A stretch of DNA of 64,000 nucleotides from Hymenobacter sp. YC55 (GCF_029433095.1 NZ_JARNTX010000005.1:248001-312000), one strand, 5' to 3'; shown: positions 16,217-25,450, counted from the first letter of the stretch. A program made the numbers and translations. The notes: generated from the sequence alone by a model not told the origin.

Positions 16217-18682
16217 TCAATCGTCATCGTCGTCGTCCTTGCGCTTTTGCTCTAGCTGCAAGAAGGCCCCGCGCCGGGGAGCGGGCGCCACGGCGTTTTC
16301 GCCTTTAATAGCCTTCCAAATGACCTCGTTCAGTTCTAGGTCCGGAATAGCGTCCTCGTTGGAGAGATTGAAGCGTTCCGACTTTTCTGCGCTTTTGTTC
16401 CAAGCCACGTTGCGGGCATCCAGATTCACGCGGGCGGCTTTTGCTTGGTAGGGAGTGAGGGTGGGCGTGGCAGTGAAGCAAGTCGATAGGGGCAGAGCAG
16501 CGGCATCGTACTGGCTCATCGGCGGCAAGCCCAAAATCAATTCCATGGTGCGCAATACGCCGGAGGTGGAGTAGAGCGTGTGGTTGACGGTGCCGCGGCG
16601 TGTGTAGGGGCTGATAATAAAGGCCGGCGACCGGTGCGCATCTACGTGGTCTGGTCCGTTCTGCGCGTCGTCTTCCAGCACGAAGATGGCCGACTCTTTC
16701 CAAATGGCACTCTTAGATAAGTGCTCCACCAACTGCCCGAGGGCGAGGTCGTTGTCGGCGACGGCCGCAATGGGCGTGTACTTGCCTTTGCGTTGGCCGC
16801 TGGTGTGGTCGTTGCTGAGGCGGATAGTGCTGAACTGCGGTATGGTACCCTTTGCCAGCAGCGAGTCGAAGTCCTGCTTCCAGATCCGGACCCGCTCCAC
16901 GTCCTTGATGTCCATGTTGAACCCCGGCGACTTTGGGCAGATGTGGTTTTCCAGCGACTTGAGGGTGGCTTTGCCGTTATCGGCAAACTCGCCATAGCTG
17001 CGGTAGCTCAGGCCCGCCCGCTGGCAGTAGTCCCAGATGTATCCGTCGCGGGGATAGGCAATTTTGCGGGTGCCTTCGTAGTCGTAGGTGCCGCCTCGGC
17101 CGCCGTAGTTGGTGGGCCAGGTTTTCTCGGTGTAGTCGGTGGCGTAGGCAGCCATGCTCCAGTTGTGGCCGTCGGCGCTTACTTCAGCATTCACGTAGAA
17201 ATTGTCGAGCAGCACAAACTCGCGGGCCAGCGCGTGGTGGTTGGGCGTTACCTTCTCAGGGAAGATGCAGAGGGTCGAGTCGCCGTTGCCTTCGGGCATA
17301 TCCCCAAGGAGCTGGTCGTACGTACGGTTCTCTTTGATTACATAAAAGACATACTTAATAGGAGACTTTTCCCCAGCCCGCTTCGGAATGGGGTTGCCAG
17401 CCTCAGGCGTGCCTTTCGCTTCCAGCTGACCCGTGAAAGGCGAGTTGGCATACACCTGCTTGGAGTAAGCGTTTAGCTGCGCTTCATCGGGTTGCTGAAT
17501 AAACGACAAGGTGCCCTTGAACAAGCTGCCGATGTACTGTACCTGCTGCTGTCCGGTGATGCCCGTGTGGGAACCGCTGTTGTCGGTTTTCTTCACGGGC
17601 TGCGGACCCGCCGGGTTAGGCAACGATGAGAAGCCCTTGCCATTGGCCACCAGGATTTTGCGCCCCAGGGTTTTCACGCTCGTCGGGTACCACCCCGTCG
17701 GAATAAAACCCCGCGCGGAGCTTTTGCCAGGAGTAGCGACATTAAACACCGCCAAACAGTTATTATCGGCGTTGGCGATGTACAGGGTTTTCTCGTCGGG
17801 CGAAAGCGCCAGCGCGTTGGTGGTCGAGCCTGTTAGTTTGGTGGGGTAAAGCGCTGTAGAAATTACTTCCAGCACCTTGCGGGCGCGGGTATCAATCAGC
17901 GAAACCGAATTGTCGTTGGCGTTGGCCACGAACAGGTACCGGCCGTTGCGCGTCTGGATTAGCTCGTTGGGGTGACTTTCGGTAGCAATTTCACCCGTTA
18001 CTTGCCCGGTCTGAGTGTCGTAGAGAGCTACTTTATCCCCGCCCCAAAGCGAGACGAACAACGTCTTCTTGTCGGGTGACAGCAAGCAGCCGTACGCTTC
18101 GTGCCCGAGGGCAACCTTTTTTAGAGTGGCTTTGGTGTCGGTGTCCACCACATACAACGAATTATCTTCCTTGGTGACGACATACAGGCGGTGTTGCTTA
18201 TCATCAAGCTCAATGCCAGCGGGGCTGATTTTGTCTTTGGGCCATGCCTTCCCCAGCCGAATGGTATCGGCTTGGCCGAGCTTGTTGCCTACCGTACTGT
18301 AAGCCAGAATCACATTGTCGTTGCCGCCGGATGCGTAGAGCTGCTTGCTGTCGGCGCTGAATTTCAGACCGTACCAGGATTTAGTGATTACCTTTTCATC
18401 GAGCAGCTTTTCCGTTTTCGGGTCCAGCAGCTGAATGCTCTGCTCACTCTGTCCGTTGTTGGTAACGGCCAGTAGCTTCCCGTTGGGCGACACCTGCAGG
18501 TTCAGCGGCAAGTCGCCAAGGGGCAATGAACTGGTGCCCGCGGGGCTCAAGTACCAGCCATTGGGCAGCAACACTCGCCCTGCCTGGCTAGTGAAAACGG
18601 GCTGCTGTGCCTGCGTTGTGAGTACAGTGGAGGCATTGAGTGCCAGCCAGCAGCCAAAAAGTATCTTACGAGTGGTATGCAC
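16217..18682 (-). CDS. YVTN beta-propeller plus phosphoesterase-family protein
   Basis: An 821-residue exported protein with a signal peptide ending near VLTTQAQ. The N-terminal half (about 35-370) is a YVTN/NHL-like beta-propeller with repeated blade phrases such as LFVANANDNSVSLIDT and LYIANADNNCLAVFNV. The C-terminal half (about 440-760) is a PF04185-type phosphoesterase with YVIKENRTYDQLLGDMP, then NAEVSADGHNW, and later LEDDAQNGPDHVDAHRSP. These carry the expected metal-binding Glu, Asp and His residues. The family includes phospholipase C and acid phosphatases; the substrate is unknown, but a phosphate-scavenging or phospholipid role is possible. The very C-terminus is KRKDDDDDD, a short acidic tail. 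A good promoter match lies upstream at 18749-18776. It is convergent with the GH88 gene and divergent from the oxidoreductase at 19064. Confidence 0.88.
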   Translation of the reverse strand: MHTTRKILFGCWLALNASTVLTTQAQQPVFTSQAGRVLLPNGWYLSPAGTSSLPLGDLPLNLQVSPNGKLLAVTNNGQSEQSIQLLDPKTEKLLDEKVITKSWYGLKFSADSKQLYASGGNDNVILAYSTVGNKLGQADTIRLGKAWPKDKISPAGIELDDKQHRLYVVTKEDNSLYVVDTDTKATLKKVALGHEAYGCLLSPDKKTLFVSLWGGDKVALYDTQTGQVTGEIATESHPNELIQTRNGRYLFVANANDNSVSLIDTRARKVLEVISTALYPTKLTGSTTNALALSPDEKTLYIANADNNCLAVFNVATPGKSSARGFIPTGWYPTSVKTLGRKILVANGKGFSSLPNPAGPQPVKKTDNSGSHTGITGQQQVQYIGSLFKGTLSFIQQPDEAQLNAYSKQVYANSPFTGQLEAKGTPEAGNPIPKRAGEKSPIKYVFYVIKENRTYDQLLGDMPEGNGDSTLCIFPEKVTPNHHALAREFVLLDNFYVNAEVSADGHNWSMAAYATDYTEKTWPTNYGGRGGTYDYEGTRKIAYPRDGYIWDYCQRAGLSYRSYGEFADNGKATLKSLENHICPKSPGFNMDIKDVERVRIWKQDFDSLLAKGTIPQFSTIRLSNDHTSGQRKGKYTPIAAVADNDLALGQLVEHLSKSAIWKESAIFVLEDDAQNGPDHVDAHRSPAFIISPYTRRGTVNHTLYSTSGVLRTMELILGLPPMSQYDAAALPLSTCFTATPTLTPYQAKAARVNLDARNVAWNKSAEKSERFNLSNEDAIPDLELNEVIWKAIKGENAVAPAPRRGAFLQLEQKRKDDDDDD

Positions 18683-18748
18683 GGAGCAGGAGTGAGAACA
18701 AGGGTAATGGAATTCTGCTTGCGTTCCTGAATCAATTGGACGCTAGGC

Positions 18749-18776
18749 CAAAGCTAGTGCCCGGCAACGATCCAAG
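18749..18776 (-). promoter_or_regulatory. Bacteroidota-type promoter for the phosphoesterase gene
   Basis: Read on the minus strand, CTTG (18776-18773) is followed 16 bases later by TAGCTTTG (18756-18749), an exact match to the -7 consensus TAnnTTTG. The predicted transcript start gives a leader of about 60 bases before the ATG at 18682. Confidence 0.5.
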
Positions 18777-18982
18777 ATATTCTAAGAGAAGTTACCATTT
18801 TGTTATGCTCCCTAACTAGTCGGCGAGGCGGGCAGTGGCAGCCCTCTGGTTTCTGTTTCTCCCAAAGTTTACCTGTGCGTTTCGGCTAGCTTACATGGCC
18901 GGATTTGCGCGAGCCTAAGCACCAGAATGTCAGAATTGCTACAGAAATCAGCAACTGTTAGGTGTACATTGCAAAAACGATT

Positions 18983-18990
18983 TAGCTTTG
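18983..18990 (+). promoter_or_regulatory. Promoter -7 element (TAGCTTTG) for the oxidoreductase gene
   Basis: The same octamer TAGCTTTG as in the divergent promoter occurs 73 bases before the oxidoreductase start. No convincing -33 TTG is present at the normal distance, so support is weaker. The rest of 18683-19063 shows no gene. Confidence 0.35.
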
Positions 18991-19063
18991 GAGGAATAAG
19001 CGAGACAATTCCGTATCTTTTCCCCGTTCTGTTCTTTCCATCTTTCGTCCTACCCCATTTTAT

Positions 19064-20512
19064 ATGAGTCAAACACCCGATTCTTCGTCACGCCGCGAGT
19101 TTATAAAGCAGAGTGCTGCGGCTGTGGCCACCTTCATGATTGTTCCACGCTTTGTGCTCGGGGGCCGCGGCTACACCGCCCCGAGCGACCAATTGGTAGT
19201 GGCTGGCGTAGGAGTGGGAGGCAAAGGCGAAAGTGATATTGCCGCATTTGCCAAAACCGGTAAAGCCCGCATCGGCTACCTCTGCGACGTGGACACCCGG
19301 CGGGCAGCCAAATCCGTGCAGGCTTTTCCGCAGGCCAAGTTCTACAAGGATTGGCGGGAGATGCTGGATAAGGAAGGCAAGAACATCGACGCCGTTTCGG
19401 TGTCGACGCCCGACCATAACCACGCCGTTGTGACCATGGCAGCCATGCAGCTCGGCAAGCACGTGTACGTGCAAAAGCCGCTCACCCACGACTTGCACGA
19501 AGCGCGCGCCCTAACCGAAGCCGCCAAACGCTACAAAGTGGTAACCCAAATGGGCAACCAAGGCGCCTCCAACGACGGCGTACGGCAGCTTCAGGAGTGG
19601 TACGATGCCAAAGTCATCGGCGATGTGCACACGGTGTACTGCTGGACCGACCGGCCTGTGTGGCCCCAGGGCATAGCTTGGCCTACCACCAAAGCCAGCA
19701 CACCCGCCGAGTTGGATTGGGACTTGTGGCTCGGTACGGCACCTTATCGGGAGTATGTCGACAAGCTGGTGCCCTTCAACTGGCGGGGTTGGTGGGACTA
19801 CGGTACCGGCGCCCTAGGCGACATGGGCTGCCACCTGCTGGAAGCGCCTTTCCGCGTGCTTGACCTACAGTATGCAACATCAGTACAAGCCAGCGTGGGC
19901 AGCGTGTACGTCGATGAATTCAAGCGAGGCTACTTCCCCGAAAGCTGCCCACCTTCCAGCCACGTCACGCTCACGTTCCCGAAAACTAAAAAAACCAAGG
20001 GTGAAGTGACGGTGCACTGGATGGACGGCGGCATTCAGCCTGAGCGCCCCGAGGAGCTAGGGCCCAACGAAGTGTTTGGCGATGGCGGCAACGGCATTCT
20101 TTTCGTGGGCAAGAAAGGCAAGATGATGGCTAGCACCTACTCGGCTGATCCACGCTTGCTGCCCACTTCGCGCACGCAGGAAGTGAAAGTAAAGCAGACC
20201 TTAGCGCGCGTACCCGGAGGAGCCAACGGCCACTACGGTCAGTGGGTGGAAGCCTGCTTGGCTGGCTACGGCAACAAGGAGGTTAGTTCACCCTTCGAGC
20301 TAGCAGGTCCTCTGACGGAAGCGCTGCACATGGCCAACCTAGCTATTCGAGGCTACGACTTGCAGCGCCCAAATGCCAGCGGCCAGGGCATGTCGTACCC
20401 CGGTCGAGGCGTGGAGCTGCTGTGGGACAACCAGCAGATGAAAGTGACCAACCTGGACGAGGTGAACCGCTTCGTGAAGCGCGAATACCGCAATGGCTGG
20501 CATTTAGGATAA
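19064..20512 (+). CDS. Tat-exported Gfo/Idh/MocA-family oxidoreductase
   Basis: An NAD(P)-dependent sugar-type oxidoreductase, 482 residues. The N-terminus has a twin-arginine signal (SSRREFIKQSAAAVATFMI, Arg10-Arg11), so it is likely folded with its cofactor and exported by Tat. A Rossmann domain follows (VVAGVGVGGKG near residue 45 and the acidic CDVD near 75). The substrate-binding domain contains YVQKPLTHD with Lys138, which replaces the usual EKP with QKP, and GDMGCHLL near residue 250. Periplasmic members include GH109-like glycosidases that use NAD redox chemistry, but the GH109 call cannot be made here. It is a single gene with its own promoter; a perfect hairpin follows the stop. Confidence 0.9.
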   Translation: MSQTPDSSSRREFIKQSAAAVATFMIVPRFVLGGRGYTAPSDQLVVAGVGVGGKGESDIAAFAKTGKARIGYLCDVDTRRAAKSVQAFPQAKFYKDWREMLDKEGKNIDAVSVSTPDHNHAVVTMAAMQLGKHVYVQKPLTHDLHEARALTEAAKRYKVVTQMGNQGASNDGVRQLQEWYDAKVIGDVHTVYCWTDRPVWPQGIAWPTTKASTPAELDWDLWLGTAPYREYVDKLVPFNWRGWWDYGTGALGDMGCHLLEAPFRVLDLQYATSVQASVGSVYVDEFKRGYFPESCPPSSHVTLTFPKTKKTKGEVTVHWMDGGIQPERPEELGPNEVFGDGGNGILFVGKKGKMMASTYSADPRLLPTSRTQEVKVKQTLARVPGGANGHYGQWVEACLAGYGNKEVSSPFELAGPLTEALHMANLAIRGYDLQRPNASGQGMSYPGRGVELLWDNQQMKVTNLDEVNRFVKREYRNGWHLG

Positions 20513-20521
20513 GCTTACGTC

Positions 20522-20554
20522 GTGCCCGCCAGATTGATCTAACCTGGCGGGCAC
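20522..20554. terminator. Perfect 11-bp hairpin between convergent genes
   Basis: GTGCCCGCCAG and CTGGCGGGCAC pair perfectly around an 11-base loop. It sits between the convergent stop codons of the oxidoreductase and arginase-like genes, so a bidirectional terminator is likely. No long T run follows immediately; a short TTTT lies about 15 bases later. Confidence 0.7.
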
Positions 20555-20569
20555 AACTAAGTAGCACTT

Positions 20570-21424
20570 TTAAGAAGAAGGCAGCAGTTGCTGAGCTATG
20601 CGCAAGGCAGCGGCCAGAACATGGCCCTCCGTATCGGCTTGTGGGTCGTACGAGGCAAACGTGACGGCGCTAATGGAAAGGGACTGTTGCAGGGTTTCCA
20701 CTACGGCAAGTACCTGGACCAACGTGAGTCCGCCCGTTGAGGCATACGTGTTGGCGCGCCCCACTAGCTCGGCGTCCAGCACGTCCAGGTCTATGTGTAC
20801 ATAACAATGCTTTACCTGCGCGGCCAGTGCTGTCACCAAGGGCGCAAGTGCGGCCGCAAAAGTTGGTGCGCCTGCCTGCTGGGGTGCTACCAGTGCTATG
20901 CCAGCTTGCTGAAGGGCCGCTAGCTCCAGCGTATCGCAATTACGGCCCCCGATGTGGAGCACGCGCGTTGGCGGTACCGGCTTGAAACCGAGCACCGAAC
21001 AAGCCAAGGGCTGCCAGCACTGCCCGGTGACTACAGCCAAGCCCATGCCGTCGAGGAAGCCGCTTGTACTGGTTTCCGGGGTGTTGTAGTCGCCGTGCGC
21101 ATCCAGCCAAACTATCCCTACCTCTTGGTAAGGCAATCCCGCCACTACGCCCAGGGATGCTCCGCAGTTGCCGGCTAGCACCAGCGGAAACCGGCCCTGG
21201 TTCTGCGCCTGCCGAACCTGTTCAGCCAGCTGCCGATTCAGCGCAAAGCTGGAGCTGATTTCGGTTGGGAAAGGGTCTTGTAGCTTGATTATTTCCGGGG
21301 TAGGGGTGTGGCCAGCTTGGCGGAGTCGTGGTTCCAACTCTTTCAGCAACCGTATTGGTCCCGCGCCCATGCGCCAAGATTCACGAGCCGAGTCATAGGG
21401 CACTACTAGTAAGGAGACATCCAT
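20570..21424 (-). CDS. Arginase/agmatinase-fold (ureohydrolase) protein with altered metal site
   Basis: A 284-residue cytoplasmic ureohydrolase-fold protein. Two binuclear manganese motifs are intact: WLDAHGDYN (Asp108, His110, Asp112) and HIDLDVLD (Asp212, Asp214, Asp217). The first motif, normally GGDHS with a metal-binding His, reads GNCGAS (85-90), so the His is absent and a Cys stands close by. Some divergent arginase-family proteins are known to have GNC-type variants, so it may still bind metal differently. The substrate (arginine, agmatine or another guanidino compound) cannot be assigned. It ends next to a hairpin shared with the convergent oxidoreductase, and its start is 3 bases from the end of the interrupted winged-helix gene, suggesting a former two-gene operon. 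Confidence 0.85.
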   Translation of the reverse strand: MDVSLLVVPYDSARESWRMGAGPIRLLKELEPRLRQAGHTPTPEIIKLQDPFPTEISSSFALNRQLAEQVRQAQNQGRFPLVLAGNCGASLGVVAGLPYQEVGIVWLDAHGDYNTPETSTSGFLDGMGLAVVTGQCWQPLACSVLGFKPVPPTRVLHIGGRNCDTLELAALQQAGIALVAPQQAGAPTFAAALAPLVTALAAQVKHCYVHIDLDVLDAELVGRANTYASTGGLTLVQVLAVVETLQQSLSISAVTFASYDPQADTEGHVLAAALRIAQQLLPSS

Positions 21425-21427
21425 AGC

Positions 21428-22594
21428 CTAGGTAGTTGATCCTTCGTTTAGTATTACTGCTTCAAGCGGCACCCCTACAAATTGGCAGTACTGCACCGCG
21501 GCAGCTTCAACCTCCGCATGCGGCACGTGCATTGGCAAGAATAGGTGGGCCTTAATAAGCATTTTGTTCTTGCGGATTGTTGACTTCCAGGTGCCCACGA
21601 TTTGCCCGTCAATTACGACCATCGGTTTAAATATCCCATTGCCACCCGGACAGATTTCAGAGAGCTGCTCGGTAGCTACCACTGCGCGGCGGTCTTTGTA
21701 GCCAAGAAAATATTCATCGAAGCCAGGCAGCAGGCAAACCCGCGGCGGCACAAGCGCGGCAGCATCGGCCGTTGGCGTGGACAGCCACTGGGTGCTACCC
21801 GCCACTTTCTCTACTAGTAGGTTGCCTTTTATAGCTTCGTGGCCCTGTCTGGCCTCGGTTATAGGTAAGCCAGCCCAGCCAGCAAAGTCGTGTAAAGTGG
21901 CCGGGCCGTGGCTGGTGAAGTAGCGGATGGCCAGCTCAGCCAGCGCCTCTTCTCTCGACAGACTTCGCAAGGTGGGTAGCCATTCTTCCAACAGGACGAA
22001 GGTCTGCTCGTTGTCTTGCCGGGGGCCAAAGCAAATAAGCCCTTCCAATGCCAAAGACCACAGCAGATGGTAGCCGCGCTGCCCTTGCGGACTGATACCT
22101 GCCTGCGTCAGCAACTGCATAAGCTCCGTTCGCGGGACTGGCTGGCTGCCTTGCATGGCGCCGCAAAAAAGCGTTCTAACTCGACTAAGTAACTCTTGAT
22201 CTATCTCAAGCTGCTGGCGTCTGGTGCTAGCGGCTGCCAACAGTCTGGGCCCAAAGAGCTGCACCATCCACCGGGCATCTTCGGCAGAAACCAAATGAAT
22301 AGTGCCTCGCATAAGCCACGTCAGGACTATGCTTTTGCGGGCAATAGCCTGTTCAACTTCTAGCCTAGACGAAGCCTGGGTGCGCAATCCAACAGCCCAC
22401 ATGGCCTGCCCTTAATCCTGCGCCTGCATTGCTCCCATCCAACGTACCGCCGCCGCCGGATCAGCGCATTTCTGCGCCCCAATGCGCTGGTTCAGTATGC
22501 GCTGCTGCGCAACAGCGGCAAGTGTTGTGTCACGTTCTGGCTGCTCTCCTGGCATCTTGTAAGGCGTATACTTTCCAAGATAAGGGACGTGCAA
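21428..22594 (-). pseudogene. Winged-helix DNA-binding protein (COG3214/AlkZ-like) interrupted by one in-frame stop
   Basis: Two minus-strand frames lie in the same phase and together make one family-length protein of about 388 residues. The first (22594-22412) ends WMGAMQAQD, the second (from 22402) begins MWAVGLRTQASS. The TAA at 22414-22412 sits exactly where family members usually have a Tyr or similar residue (QAQD-Y-xxA-W-A-GLR). One base change from TAC or TAT would restore the gene. The rest contains the winged-helix pattern, including MRGTIHLVSAEDARWM and LLPGFDEYFLGYKDR. Family members include HTH_42/AlkZ-type DNA glycosylases for crosslinks; this divergent type is unassigned. It could be a true nonsense mutation, a sequencing error, or suppression. 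Initiation at 22402 would lose about 60 residues. Confidence 0.85.
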
Positions 22595-22681
22595 CTACTT
22601 GCCGTCTAGATGGCTGAGATACCAATAGGAAGAGCAAAAATAAGCTGAACGCCTAGCAGCTAGCTTACACGTCTGCCCTCG

Positions 22682-23695
22682 TCATTTCCGTTGTGGTGTC
22701 CACGCAGTAGGTCCGGCGAAGATCTTCTCGAGCGTGTACTGCTTGGCGTCTTTGGCCTTGAGTTGATGCGACCATGCTACGCGGTTTTTGGCAGGAGCAC
22801 CGGGGCCACGGGAGTTGAATTCGGCGTAGTAGGCTGTTTTTTCATTGTCGGGGTTGCGCCAATTGTCCCAGCCAGTTTCGGTGATGTGGGCGCCCATGTC
22901 GGTATTGATGAACACGGTGCGGGCGTGCGGGCGCCAAGGCCGCCCCAGGTAGACTTTCTTGGCTTCCGGGGCGGCCGTGAGTTGGCAGTCGAAGAACACA
23001 AAGCCGAATTGCTGGCGCGGGGTAGTGGAAGCCGCTGTGATGTAGGAGTCGCGCTTGCTATAGATAATGCAGTGGTCGAAGACGGCGGTGCTGGCCCCAA
23101 AGATAAAGTCGGTGGTGCCTTCGATGTAGCAGTCCTGGTAGTACTGCCGGCTGTTCTCGATGGCCAGAAACAGCGTGTCCTGGTGGCCAAGCATACGGCA
23201 ATTGCGGAAGGTAGCCCGGTCGCCCTCCACGTGCAGGGCCACGGCTTGCCCCACCGGGCCCGCCGAGTTTTCAAACGTGATGTTCTCAGCCGTAAAGTCG
23301 TTGCCTTGCACGCGCACCGTGGAAGAAGTGTAGGTAGTGTGTTTCTCGGCGTCGCCAGAGTAGTCGCCGTAGGTGATGACCACGCCTTCCTTGCTTTCAC
23401 CCAGCAGGGTGATGTGGGTCTTCTGCGAGGGCACCACCAGCTTTTCGCGGTAGGTCCCATTCTTGATAAAGATGGTCGCTTCCACCTGCATAAAGTCGCG
23501 CACCGCCATAACGGCCTCCTGAATGGTACGGTAGTCGCCGGAGTCGTCCGGCGCTACGGTTAGGCGTACGGCTTTATTGAACGAGGGCGCTTCGGCTGGC
23601 TTAGTTGTAGCCGTCGGCGGGGGCGTAACCTGAGCGAATAGGGGAGCGGCCATTAGCAAGAGGCCACTGACTACGAGATATTTCAGAGGAGGCAT
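22682..23695 (-). CDS. Pectinesterase, CE8 family (first of tandem pair)
   Basis: Removes methyl esters from pectin (homogalacturonan), making it accessible to lyases and hydrolases. The 337-residue protein has a signal peptide ending near MAAPLFAQ and a right-handed beta-helix. The CE8 catalytic set is complete: Gln150 in GPVGQAVAL, Asp173 in GHQDTL, Asp196 in EGTTDFIFG, and Arg252/Trp254 in YLGRPWRP. It is the last gene of a three-gene minus-strand operon and starts 3 bases after the stop of the second pectinesterase. The two copies differ enough to be old paralogues, possibly with different ester patterns. Export with a Sec signal indicates a periplasmic or surface location. Confidence 0.95.
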   Translation of the reverse strand: MPPLKYLVVSGLLLMAAPLFAQVTPPPTATTKPAEAPSFNKAVRLTVAPDDSGDYRTIQEAVMAVRDFMQVEATIFIKNGTYREKLVVPSQKTHITLLGESKEGVVITYGDYSGDAEKHTTYTSSTVRVQGNDFTAENITFENSAGPVGQAVALHVEGDRATFRNCRMLGHQDTLFLAIENSRQYYQDCYIEGTTDFIFGASTAVFDHCIIYSKRDSYITAASTTPRQQFGFVFFDCQLTAAPEAKKVYLGRPWRPHARTVFINTDMGAHITETGWDNWRNPDNEKTAYYAEFNSRGPGAPAKNRVAWSHQLKAKDAKQYTLEKIFAGPTAWTPQRK

Positions 23696-23698
23696 CAG

Positions 23699-24649
23699 TT
23701 AATCTTGGGTGGGGTTCCAGTGGCGCAGCACTGCGTCGGGGGTGTACTGCTTCACTTCTTGCTCGGTAAGCTGGTGCGACCAAGGCACGCGCTGCTTGGG
23801 CTGCGCCCCTTTGCCTTTGTTGTTGTATTCGCCGTAGTAGGCCGTTTGCTTGTTGCTGTCCTTGCCCCAAGGGTCCCAACCAGCCGGGTTAATCATCGGG
23901 CCTAGTGCACAGTTCAGGAACACTGTTTTAGCATACGGCCGCCAAGGCCGGCCGAGGTAGAAGCTGCCCGCCGGTGCATCGCCGGTGATGGTGCAACGGT
24001 TGAACACGTACCCGTAGCGGGTGCTGTCAGGCGTAGAAGCAGCTGTTACGTAGCCATTCTGCTTGCAGAAGATGGTGCAGTTCTCAAACCAGGCCGTGCT
24101 ACTGCCAAAAATAAAATCCACAGTACCCTCGATGTAGCAGTCTTGGTAGTATTGCCGACTGCCGTAGCCGTAGGTGTATAAGGTGTCTTGGAACCCGAGG
24201 AACCGGCAATTCTTGAACCGGGCTTTGTCGCCGGCCACCCATACGGCCACGGCCTGGCCTACTGGCCCAGAGGAGTTTTGGAATGTAATGTTCTCGGCCG
24301 AAAAGTCTGCGCCGTAGATGTAGATACTCGACGAGCCCGACGTGCCTTTGTCTTCACCGAAGATGTTCTTTTTCTGGTTGTAATCATCGTAGGTTAGAAC
24401 CGTTTTGGTGAGGTCCTCGCCGATGATTTTCACCAAATTCTTGGAGCCGGCCAAAATCAGCTTCTCTTTGTAGATGCCTTTTTTGATGAATATGGTGGTA
24501 ACCTTTTTCCGGAAATCGGGCACCGCATTAAAGGCTTCCTGCACTGTGCGGTAGGTGCCGCTGCCGTCCTGAGCCACCACAAAATCGTAGCCAAAGGCTC
24601 GCCCAAGCATCAACCAGCTTAGGCACAGAAAAGAGAGAAAATGCTTCAT
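23699..24649 (-). CDS. Pectinesterase, CE8 family (second of tandem pair)
   Basis: A second pectin methylesterase of 316 residues with signal peptide (LCLSWLMLGRAFG, cleavage near residue 20). The active-site residues are present: Gln132 in GPVGQAVAV, Gln154-Asp155 in FQDTL, Asp178 in EGTVDFIFG, and Arg234 in YLGRPWRP. It shares the C-terminal pattern PWSHQLTEQEVKQYT with its neighbour. The start is 18 bases after the rhamnogalacturonan acetylesterase stop and its end is 3 bases before the next start, so the three esterases are one operon. Compared with its neighbour it has GFQDTL instead of GHQDTL before the catalytic Asp, a tolerated change in the family. Confidence 0.95.
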   Translation of the reverse strand: MKHFLSFLCLSWLMLGRAFGYDFVVAQDGSGTYRTVQEAFNAVPDFRKKVTTIFIKKGIYKEKLILAGSKNLVKIIGEDLTKTVLTYDDYNQKKNIFGEDKGTSGSSSIYIYGADFSAENITFQNSSGPVGQAVAVWVAGDKARFKNCRFLGFQDTLYTYGYGSRQYYQDCYIEGTVDFIFGSSTAWFENCTIFCKQNGYVTAASTPDSTRYGYVFNRCTITGDAPAGSFYLGRPWRPYAKTVFLNCALGPMINPAGWDPWGKDSNKQTAYYGEYNNKGKGAQPKQRVPWSHQLTEQEVKQYTPDAVLRHWNPTQD

Positions 24650-24667
24650 AAAGTGTTTCTGGAGAGG

Positions 24668-25450
24668 CTAGCGCGCCTGCGGATCGACGGCTTTAGCGGC
24701 GGCTCGCTGTACAATGCGGTTGGCCAATTCCAGCTTAAGAGTGCGAATGTCGGCCAGCACAATCTGGGCCATTTTGCGGGCCCCAAGTTCATTGAAGTGC
24801 GTGTTGTCTTCTTTGCCGTCGGGGTAGTTGGGGTGCTCGCCGGGCGCAAGCTGGTTGAACAAGAGCCGCGAGTTTTCGGGCCCAAACTGCTGGAGCAATG
24901 CTTGACTTTCCCGGTCCAAATCAATGAGGGCAACTTGCTGCTCCCGAGCCGTAGTGCGCACAATTTCGGAGTACACTTCGTGGGTACCTTCTACCTTACC
25001 GGCCGCGTCAAACTTGCGGCGTGCTACAGGAGTCAGCAGCACGGGCGTTGCTTTTTTGGCGCGAGTTTCCGTGATAAAGCGAACTAAGTAGTTTTTGTAC
25101 TCCACTTCCGGGGTGTAGCTCCGCTTGGTCGGTACCTCGTCGTTGTGGCCGAACTGAATGAAAACGTAGTCGCCTTCTTTGAGGGCACTGGCCACGGGTT
25201 GCCACCGGTTTTCGGCCACAAAGGTTTTGGTGCTGCGACCGTTTTGGGCGCGGTTGTCTACGGTCACGGTCTCATCGAAAAAGTAGGCGAAAGGCATACC
25301 CCACCCCGTTTCGGGGTAGTTCTTTGTTTCCTTTATCGACAGGGTTGAATCGCCCACAAGGTAGACAGTGATTTTGCTAGGGGGCAGGCTGAAAGCAGTT
25401 AACCAAAGCAAAATCAGGCTAGCAACGGTTTTCAGAAGGTAGTTGCGCAT
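24668..25450 (-). CDS. Rhamnogalacturonan acetylesterase (CE12, SGNH hydrolase)
   Basis: Removes acetyl groups from rhamnogalacturonan I or related pectin. The 260-residue protein has an N-terminal hydrophobic signal (about 8-22). All four SGNH blocks are visible: GDST with nucleophile Ser35, the Gly of QNGRSTKTF near residue 71, GHND with Asn103, and DNTHF with Asp215 and His218. Length fits CE12. It is the first gene of the minus-strand pectin esterase operon and is divergent from the GH43 gene; the candidate palindromic operator lies about 225 bases upstream. With two CE8 enzymes it prepares methylated and acetylated pectin for degradation by enzymes not found in this window. Confidence 0.93.
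   Translation of the reverse strand: MRNYLLKTVASLILLWLTAFSLPPSKITVYLVGDSTLSIKETKNYPETGWGMPFAYFFDETVTVDNRAQNGRSTKTFVAENRWQPVASALKEGDYVFIQFGHNDEVPTKRSYTPEVEYKNYLVRFITETRAKKATPVLLTPVARRKFDAAGKVEGTHEVYSEIVRTTAREQQVALIDLDRESQALLQQFGPENSRLLFNQLAPGEHPNYPDGKEDNTHFNELGARKMAQIVLADIRTLKLELANRIVQRAAAKAVDPQAR

Noticed and set aside
22691..23563. 290-residue plus-strand frame opposite the CE8 gene
   Set aside because: It has no family pattern, while the minus strand encodes a complete pectinesterase.
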